Both the position numbers and the translations under genes were made by a program. 64,000 bases of DNA from Streptococcus plurextorum DSM 22810 (GTDB taxonomy: Bacteria > Bacillota > Bacilli > Lactobacillales > Streptococcaceae): the NCBI RefSeq assembly GCF_000423745.1, contig NZ_AUIO01000001.1, positions 1-64,000 on the forward strand. Direction: 5' to 3'. The notes under the pieces were generated by a model. It saw only the letters and a list, made by a program, of their open reading frames with translations. It did no database searches and was not told the origin of the DNA. Each line of letters begins with the position of its first letter. Positions within the stretch are counted from its first letter, which is position 1. Shown piece by piece: positions 57,805 to 64,000 of the stretch.

Positions 57805-58573
57805 CTTTAGCCTCCTTTTCCTGAGAAATGAAATAATAACCAATCACAAGCAGGATACTAAAGAGAAAGACAACCGTTGATAAGGCATTGATTTCTAAAG
57901 AAACCCCTTTGCGTGCGCGAGAGTAAATCTCGACAGCCAAGGTTGAAAAGCCATTACCCGTCACAAAAAAGGTCACGGCAAAATCGTCCAAAGAATAGGT
58001 GAAGGCCATAAAGTAACCAGCGATAATGCCTGGTGTCAGATAAGGCAACATCACTTCTTTCATCATTTGAAAACGAGTAGCTCCTAAGTCATAGGCAGCA
58101 TTGACCATGTCATAGTTCATCCCTTTCAAACGTGGCAAGACCATAAGCACCACAATCGGAATGGAAAAGGCCACGTGACTCAGCAAAACAGATAGAAAAC
58201 CCAGTTGCCACTTGATTTGTGTAAAAAGAATCAAGAAACTGGCACCAATCATAACATCTGGTGCTACCATAAGCACATTATTTGCAGATAACAAACCCGT
58301 TTGTAAACGACGGCGGGTCTGATGGATGTAAATAGCTCCAAAAGTACCGATAATGGTTGCTAATAATGCAGACAGAAAGGCTAAGAAGAAGGTCTCAACC
58401 AAGATTAACATCAGGCGACTATCCCCAAACATGGTCTGATAATGCTCCAAGGTAAAGCCTGTAAAGCCATTCATATCCCCACCTTGATTGAAGGAATAAA
58501 CAATCAAGTAAACAATAGGAATATAAAGGATCAGAAAGACCAGCGCCAAATAAAGATTTGCTAATTTTTTCAT
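57797..58573 (-). CDS. potC: polyamine ABC transporter permease PotC
   Basis: A 258-residue permease with six membrane segments and the EAA loop (AAYDLGATRFQMMKEVMLPYLTPG). Start ATG 58571-58573 ([11 protein letters not shown]) behind AAAGGAG. It overlaps potB by 4 bases (ATGA). It forms the polyamine channel with PotB. Confidence 0.94.
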   Translation of the reverse strand: MKKLANLYLALVFLILYIPIVYLIVYSFNQGGDMNGFTGFTLEHYQTMFGDSRLMLILVETFFLAFLSALLATIIGTFGAIYIHQTRRRLQTGLLSANNVLMVAPDVMIGASFLILFTQIKWQLGFLSVLLSHVAFSIPIVVLMVLPRLKGMNYDMVNAAYDLGATRFQMMKEVMLPYLTPGIIAGYFMAFTYSLDDFAVTFFVTGNGFSTLAVEIYSRARKGVSLEINALSTVVFLFSILLVIGYYFISQEKEAKDA

Positions 58574-59367
58574 TGGCGTCTCTCCTTTGTAAACCACATG
58601 GTGGCAATCATAGCCCCAATCAAAATCACACCGATGGTTGAACCCATTCCCCAGTTTTCAGTCGTGAGGAAATGCTGCTCGATAGCAGTCCCTAGCGTAA
58701 TCACGCGATTACCACCAATCAAACGTGTCAACATAAAGAGGGATAAACTTGGAATAAAGACCGATTGAACGCCTGAGCGCACCCCGTTGAGAGAGAGTGG
58801 AAAAATCACTTTCCTAAAGGTTTGCGCCTCAGTCGCACCAAGATCACGACTGGCATTGATCACATTACCATCAATGTCATCAAGGGCATTGAAAATGGGC
58901 AAAATCATAAAGGGCAATTCAATATAGGCCGCTACAAAAATGAATGAAAAATCAGTAAAGAGAATTTGCTGCGAACCAATTCCCATGAAGGATAAGAAAG
59001 CATTGACGCCACCTTGCTGTCCAAAAATTCCCATAAACGCATAAGCCTTTAACAAAAGGTTAACCCAGGTCGGTAGGACGACTAACATGAGCCAGAGCTG
59101 TTTGTGCTTAAGTCTGGTCAAGAGTAAGGCTGCTGGATACGCAATCAAAAAGGTTGCTAAGGTAATGATAGCTGCGTAGAGTACCGAGTTAAAACTCATG
59201 CGCAGGTAGGTCCAACTGGAGAAAAAAGTTCCATAGTTGGCCAAGGTAAAGTTCCCTGACTGATCAAATAAAGATTGCCAGAGCAATAGCATTACTGGAG
59301 CCAGAACAAAAAGCAAAAGCCAAAGAATATAGGGAGCTGAAAAAGCAATATTAGAGGTTTTCTTCAT
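58570..59367 (-). CDS. potB: polyamine ABC transporter permease PotB
   Basis: A 265-residue permease with six membrane segments and an EAA loop ([23 protein letters not shown]). Start ATG 59365-59367 ([14 protein letters not shown]) behind GAGGAGG, inside the end of potA (17-base overlap). Confidence 0.94.
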   Translation of the reverse strand: MKKTSNIAFSAPYILWLLLFVLAPVMLLLWQSLFDQSGNFTLANYGTFFSSWTYLRMSFNSVLYAAIITLATFLIAYPAALLLTRLKHKQLWLMLVVLPTWVNLLLKAYAFMGIFGQQGGVNAFLSFMGIGSQQILFTDFSFIFVAAYIELPFMILPIFNALDDIDGNVINASRDLGATEAQTFRKVIFPLSLNGVRSGVQSVFIPSLSLFMLTRLIGGNRVITLGTAIEQHFLTTENWGMGSTIGVILIGAMIATMWFTKERRQ

Positions 59368-60505
59368 GACGTTCCTCCTCAATCGCATTGATGAGGCCGT
59401 CTTCTACTTCCTCCACTTCCACGTATTCTTCGATACGGGCATCAAATTCTTCTTCGGTTTCATTGAGACGCATGATGTGGATGTCTTCCGGTTCAAAGTC
59501 TAACCCGATAATTTCACCAACGATAGCCTTGCGCGTGGAGTGGATCATCCATTCATTACCAAGATTGTCATAAGCGATGATTTCATAGTGAACCCCACGG
59601 AAAAGTTGCGTATCTACCGTCACTTGGAGTTTTCCTTCTTCTGGCAAGGTAATTTGCAGATCTTCTGGACGAATCACTACTTCAACCGCTTCATTTGGAC
59701 GCATCCCGCCATCCACTGCTTCAAAGCGCTTGCCGTTAAACTCTACCAAGTAGTCTTCAATCATCACACCAGGCAAGATATTAGATTCTCCGATGAAGGT
59801 CGCCACAAAATGGTTGATCGGCTCATCATAAATATCGACCGGCGTTCCTGACTGGACAATTTCACCATCATTCATGACAAAAATCCAGTCACTCATAGCA
59901 AGAGCTTCTTCTTGGTCGTGAGTGACAAAGACAAAGGTAATGCCTAAACGCTGTTGCAACTCGCGTAGTTCGTACTGCATCTCAGTCCGCAACTTCAAGT
60001 CCAAGGCAGAAAGCGGCTCATCTAGCAAGACCACACGAGGTTGATTGATAATAGCACGAGCAATGGCAACGCGTTGGCGTTGACCTCCAGAGAGTTTTTG
60101 AATTGGACGTTTTTCAAACCCTTCCAAACGTACCATTTTCAAAGCTTCGGCCACACGTCTCTCGATTTCCTTTTTATCTGTTTTTTTGATTTTTAAAGGA
60201 AAGGCGACATTTTCTGCCACAGACATGTGTGGGAAAAGGGCATAATTCTGAAAGACGGTATGAACATCACGTTGATTGGTTGGCACATCATTGATGCGCT
60301 TGCCATCCAAGAAAATGTCTCCACTTGTGGCATCTAATAACCCTGCGATGAGGTTGAGGATGGTTGATTTCCCTGAACCAGAAGCCCCTAGAAGGGTGTA
60401 AAATTTTCCTTCTTCAAGCTCAAAGTTGATATTTTTAAGCACCTGTGTGCCAGAGTCCTCAAATGTCTTAGTGACATTTTTAAAGGCGATAATCGGTTGT
60501 TTCAA
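59351..60505 (-). CDS. potA: polyamine ABC transporter ATP-binding protein PotA
   Basis: A 384-residue ATPase: Walker [10 protein letters not shown], signature LSGGQRQR, Walker [12 protein letters not shown] and H-loop VTHDQEE, then a C-terminal regulatory TOBE-type domain and a strongly acidic tail (about 350-384). The start codon appears to be TTG (60503-60505, [11 protein letters not shown]) with an AAAGGAAG site, which may limit its translation. A hairpin-rich gap separates it from murB. Confidence 0.93.
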   Translation of the reverse strand: MKQPIIAFKNVTKTFEDSGTQVLKNINFELEEGKFYTLLGASGSGKSTILNLIAGLLDATSGDIFLDGKRINDVPTNQRDVHTVFQNYALFPHMSVAENVAFPLKIKKTDKKEIERRVAEALKMVRLEGFEKRPIQKLSGGQRQRVAIARAIINQPRVVLLDEPLSALDLKLRTEMQYELRELQQRLGITFVFVTHDQEEALAMSDWIFVMNDGEIVQSGTPVDIYDEPINHFVATFIGESNILPGVMIEDYLVEFNGKRFEAVDGGMRPNEAVEVVIRPEDLQITLPEEGKLQVTVDTQLFRGVHYEIIAYDNLGNEWMIHSTRKAIVGEIIGLDFEPEDIHIMRLNETEEEFDARIEEYVEVEEVEDGLINAIEEERHEENL

Positions 60506-60540
60506 TAAACTTCTTCCTTTTTGTGTATTGCAGATTAACT

Positions 60541-60648
60541 AGGCTCTGCTAGGCCTTTTCGACATAGTGGGTGATAAACTCACCCTTCATACTATCCGAG
60601 ACGATAGGCTCCACCCCCTTTACGACGTTCTTAGCCTATGATGGGCTA
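60541..60648 (-). ncRNA. candidate structured leader ahead of potA
   Basis: Within the 170-base murB-potA gap the minus strand can form four successive short hairpins (60632-60648, 60592-60607, 60569-60585, 60541-60556). A longer 7-bp pairing, ATAGGCT (60633-60639) with AGCCTAT (60604-60610), excludes the first two. A 13-codon frame MKGEFITHYVEKA (60549-60590) lies inside but has only a weak ribosome binding site. No known riboswitch is recognised. This may be a polyamine-responsive control region or only chance pairing. Confidence 0.3.
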
Positions 60649-60675
60649 CAAGATGTTGATTGATTGGCTTGGCCG

Positions 60676-61575
60676 TTATTTGCCAACACCGATAATTCTT
60701 ACTTCAGGCTCTAAAGTCACACCTGAGTGTGCTCTGACTTTTTCCACCACATCAGCAATCAACGCTTCATAGTCAGAAGCTGTGCCATGGTCGATATTGA
60801 CCATGAAACCAGCGTGCTTGGTAGACACTTCAACTCCCCCTACACGATATCCTTTAAGACCAGCTTCAGTAATCAAAGCACCTGCAAAATGTCCCGGTGG
60901 TCGTTTAAAGACCGAGCCACAGGATGGCAATTCTAGAGGTTGTTTGAGCTCTCTTAGGTGCGTTAAGCGTGCCATTTCTTGAGTAATTTGCGTGTAATCC
61001 CCTGGTTTGAGGGCAAATTTAGCTGAAAGGATGATACCGCCCGACTCCTGCACGCTAGAATGACGGTAGCCAAAAAGCAAATCGCGATTGCTAAGGGTGA
61101 CAATCTCACCATCAGCGGTTAATAGCTGCGCAGAAGTGAGGAGGTGAGCAATTTCACCACCATAAGCGCCAGCATTCATATAAACTGCCCCACCGACAGA
61201 GCCTGGAATCCCACAGGCAAATTCAAAGCCTGTCAAGCTGTGGCGACTGGCAACTTTTGTAGTCTCAATGAGACTAGCCCCTGCTTCTGCTTCAATCACA
61301 TAGCCTGATACCGTAATGGTATTCATCTTCTCAAGCATAATCACCATGCCTCTAATCCCACCATCACGAACGATGAGATTACTGGCATTCCCAAGAACTG
61401 TCCAGTCTAATTGGTGTTTTTTAGCAAAAGCTAAAAGTCGTTTTAACTCTTGTCGGGACCTTGGAAATGCTAATAAATCAGCTGGTCCTCCCACTTTGGT
61501 GTAAGTATACTTGCTTAAAGGGTCATTAAGACGAACATCCATGCCCCCAAGTTCATTATTAATCAATTCAATCAT
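60676..61575 (-). CDS. murB: UDP-N-acetylenolpyruvoylglucosamine reductase
   Basis: A 299-residue FAD enzyme that makes UDP-MurNAc, the second committed step of peptidoglycan synthesis. It has [13 protein letters not shown], the FAD-binding [13 protein letters not shown] and [18 protein letters not shown] motifs, and [10 protein letters not shown] with the catalytic Ser. Start ATG 61573-61575 ([11 protein letters not shown]) behind GGAAAG. It precedes potABCD, as in pneumococcus. Confidence 0.95.
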   Translation of the reverse strand: MIELINNELGGMDVRLNDPLSKYTYTKVGGPADLLAFPRSRQELKRLLAFAKKHQLDWTVLGNASNLIVRDGGIRGMVIMLEKMNTITVSGYVIEAEAGASLIETTKVASRHSLTGFEFACGIPGSVGGAVYMNAGAYGGEIAHLLTSAQLLTADGEIVTLSNRDLLFGYRHSSVQESGGIILSAKFALKPGDYTQITQEMARLTHLRELKQPLELPSCGSVFKRPPGHFAGALITEAGLKGYRVGGVEVSTKHAGFMVNIDHGTASDYEALIADVVEKVRAHSGVTLEPEVRIIGVGK

Positions 61576-61651
61576 GGTTCTTTCCAAACATAAAAAATCA
61601 GCATAAAGCTGATTCTTATTATATCAAAAATTAGAAACTTTGACGATCATT

Positions 61652-62911
61652 TTAAGCCCTCAAAAGAAAGGTTCTGACCTGACTGATGAAATAGAGTGAA
61701 CCAGTCACAACATAAAGGTGGTGCGACGGGGCCTTTTCCACCTGCTCTAGCCATTTGGTAAAGTCAGATACCTTTTGATGGTGAATCGGATACTTCTCCA
61801 AGGCGACAGCATTTGGATAATCAAAACTGGTCACCGTCAGACTGGCAAAACCTGACAACTGTTTCAACATGCTGTCAATCGGCTTGGTATCAATAGCGGC
61901 AAAAAGAATGTGAATGTCCTTGTCAGGATAATGTGAGTGGAGAAGGTCTACCAGTACCTTTATGCTCTCATCATTATGAGCACCATCAATCATCAAGTTA
62001 TCCCTTATCAACTCCGTCCTACCAAGCCATTTGGCTTCTGCTAGTGCAGCTTTAATGATGTCTGGTCTTAGGCGTGAAAATTCTTGTGCCAATAAAAGAC
62101 TGGTCATAATCGCCAGGCTGGCATTAGCCACTTGATGGTGACCTGGCATAGCTAGCTGAATGTTTGACAGCTTCTGCTCTCCATAGCAAAAGTCAAAAGC
62201 TCTGCTATTTCCCAAAGCCTCAAACTGGTCATGCAAGCGATAGACTGGACAAGCAAGAGCGCGAGCGCTAGTCTCAAAAACCTCCAAGACCTCTGGCTTA
62301 TCTTCTGCAAAAACAAAAGGCACCCCTGCTTTTAATACCCCTGCTTTCTGGCTGGCAATTTCTTGGTAGCTTTCCCCTAGAATGGTCTGGTGATCCAGCC
62401 CAATGGAAGGACAGACAACCGCTAAAGCTTTGAAGACATTAGTAGAGTCATGAAGTCCTCCCAAGCCAGCTTCGATAATAGCAATATCAACAGGACACTG
62501 ACTGCCAAAATAATAAAACATCATGGTAGTGATGATTTCAAACTCTGTAGCTGGTTTTAAGTCAGTCTCAAGCGGCAATCGATCGGCGACTGGTTTTACC
62601 ACCTCTGCTACTTTAACCAGTTCTTCTTTGGAAATCATCTGCCCATCAATAGCAATACGTTCACGAAAATCCATTATATAGGGAGACGTAAAGGTTCCCA
62701 CCCGATAACCTGCTTGCGTAAAAATGTGTTGCAGGTAATTTGTTGTAGACCCTTTACCATTTGTTCCAACCACATGGACGGCCTTACACTTGTCTTGAGG
62801 ATTCCCCAGCTCATTTAGCATCCACAACATGCGCTGAACACCTGGTTTTATCCCAAATTTTAATTGCCCATGAATCCAATCAAGGGTTTCATTATATGTC
62901 ATTTTAGTCAT
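61652..62911 (-). CDS. folC: folylpolyglutamate synthase (possibly also dihydrofolate synthase)
   Basis: A 419-residue Mur-ligase-fold enzyme that adds glutamate to folates. The P-loop is VGTNGKGSTT (about 47-56); further motifs TSPYIMDFRERI, EAGLGGLHDSTN and DGAHND are present. The first ATG (62909-62911) lies 6 bases after a TATACT with no ribosome binding site, so the mRNA may be leaderless; the next ATG (62902) also lacks a site. Confidence 0.92.
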   Translation of the reverse strand: MTKMTYNETLDWIHGQLKFGIKPGVQRMLWMLNELGNPQDKCKAVHVVGTNGKGSTTNYLQHIFTQAGYRVGTFTSPYIMDFRERIAIDGQMISKEELVKVAEVVKPVADRLPLETDLKPATEFEIITTMMFYYFGSQCPVDIAIIEAGLGGLHDSTNVFKALAVVCPSIGLDHQTILGESYQEIASQKAGVLKAGVPFVFAEDKPEVLEVFETSARALACPVYRLHDQFEALGNSRAFDFCYGEQKLSNIQLAMPGHHQVANASLAIMTSLLLAQEFSRLRPDIIKAALAEAKWLGRTELIRDNLMIDGAHNDESIKVLVDLLHSHYPDKDIHILFAAIDTKPIDSMLKQLSGFASLTVTSFDYPNAVALEKYPIHHQKVSDFTKWLEQVEKAPSHHLYVVTGSLYFISQVRTFLLRA

Positions 62912-62917
62912 GTGATT

Positions 62918-62946
62918 AGTATATCAGAAGTTTTAATGATAAGCAA
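62918..62946 (-). promoter_or_regulatory. folC promoter
   Basis: On the minus strand: extended -10 TGATATACT (62918-62926), spacer 17, weak -35 TTGCTT (62941-62946) which overlaps the T-run of the rpsU terminator. Confidence 0.5.
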
Positions 62947-62969
62947 AAAAACCTAGGTCTCCCTAGGTT
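62945..62969 (-). terminator. rpsU terminator
   Basis: On the minus strand AACCTAGG...CCTAGGTT (8 bp, 4-base loop) and seven T, 12 bases after the rpsU stop. Confidence 0.85.
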
Positions 62970-62980
62970 CGTTCATTCTA

Positions 62981-63157
62981 TTAGAATTTTTTACGTTTGC
63001 GAGCTGCTTCAGATTTACGTTTACGTTTTACTGAAGGTTTTTCATAGTGTTCACGCTTACGTGCCTCTTGAAGAGTACCAGCTTTCACAACAGAACGCTT
63101 GAAGCGACGAAGTGCGTCGTCAAGTGATTCGTTTTTACGGACAACTGTTTTTGACAT
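62981..63157 (-). CDS. rpsU: 30S ribosomal protein S21
   Basis: A 58-residue very basic small-subunit protein near the decoding-site platform, involved in translation initiation. Start ATG 63155-63157 ([12 protein letters not shown]) behind a perfect GAGGAGGTG site; an in-frame upstream ATG would put that site inside the gene. The Lys/Arg-rich tail ([15 protein letters not shown]) is typical. It has its own promoter and terminator. Confidence 0.96.
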   Translation of the reverse strand: MSKTVVRKNESLDDALRRFKRSVVKAGTLQEARKREHYEKPSVKRKRKSEAARKRKKF

Positions 63158-63201
63158 AGATTTCACCTCCTCAAGATAATGTAACAAAATTGTTCCATAT
63201 T

Positions 63202-64000
<799 letters not shown>

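Overview
The window is chromosomal DNA of a streptococcus. The genus is supported by the gyrA-srtA pair, the ldh/nox pair, a ciaRH two-component system, a pstSCABB-phoU operon, murB-potABCD, and a giant YSIRK/LPXTG zinc metalloprotease. Base composition is AT-rich. Gene order from gyrA to spx (gyrA, ldh, nox, nucleoside ABC transporter, cdd, deoC, deoA, methyltransferase, coaA, rpsT, ciaRH, pepN, phoU-pst, rRNA methylase, spx) is, from memory, close to that of Streptococcus mutans. The glycine-zipper LXG toxins recall the TelE toxin of Streptococcus gallolyticus. I do not assign a species. Almost every gene is on the minus strand; the exceptions are ldh, coaA and rpsT.

Region 1 (1-13,751) is a type VIIb secretion (T7SSb) locus. 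The minus-strand core esxA-esaA-essA runs off the left edge. Upstream of it lies an effector island that reads, in transcription order: lap1-lap2-LXG toxin-membrane protein-DUF4176; then a second copy of the same module whose lap1 is cut to its last third; then a toxin C-terminal cassette that has lost its LXG targeting domain but keeps a DUF6572 putative immunity gene. The two modules share a 1,189-bp near-identical block (11976-13164 and 8639-9827), and the orphan shares about 156 bp of it. Terminators separate the modules. The layout suggests tandem duplication and toxin-tip swapping by homologous recombination.

Region 2 (13,752-29,092) holds srtA and gyrA, then ldh and nox (NAD+ regeneration). 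A long operon rsmC-like/deoA/deoC/cdd/rnsB-rnsA-rnsC-rnsD imports and breaks down nucleosides. It is transcribed divergently from coaA, and rpsT follows coaA.

Region 3 (29,093-40,829) holds ciaRH with a co-transcribed acetyltransferase, pepN, the phosphate uptake operon pstS-pstC-pstA-pstB-pstB-phoU, and an RsmF-like rRNA m5C methyltransferase.

Region 4 (40,830-51,507) holds a 2,024-residue M26-type metalloprotease with an N-terminal LPKTG and five G5 domains, a likely substrate of the SrtA encoded in the same window. It is followed by an inositol-monophosphatase-like gene, a UPF0223 gene, spx, ribF, truB and a YrdC/Sua5-like gene.

Region 5 (51,508-64,000) holds the leucine operon leuA-leuB-DUF1294-leuC-leuD behind a complete leader-peptide attenuator (three consecutive Leu codons, antiterminator, terminator), the polyamine operon murB-potA-potB-potC-potD with a hairpin-rich gap between murB and potA, folC, rpsU and the 3' part of fni (type 2 isopentenyl-diphosphate isomerase).

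Most worth following: the recombining LXG island and its orphan toxin tip, the leucine attenuator, three genes that appear to be transcribed without a 5' leader (coaA, the RsmF-like gene, folC), and the possible structured RNA ahead of potA. No rRNA, tRNA, CRISPR array, insertion sequence or prophage gene was seen.
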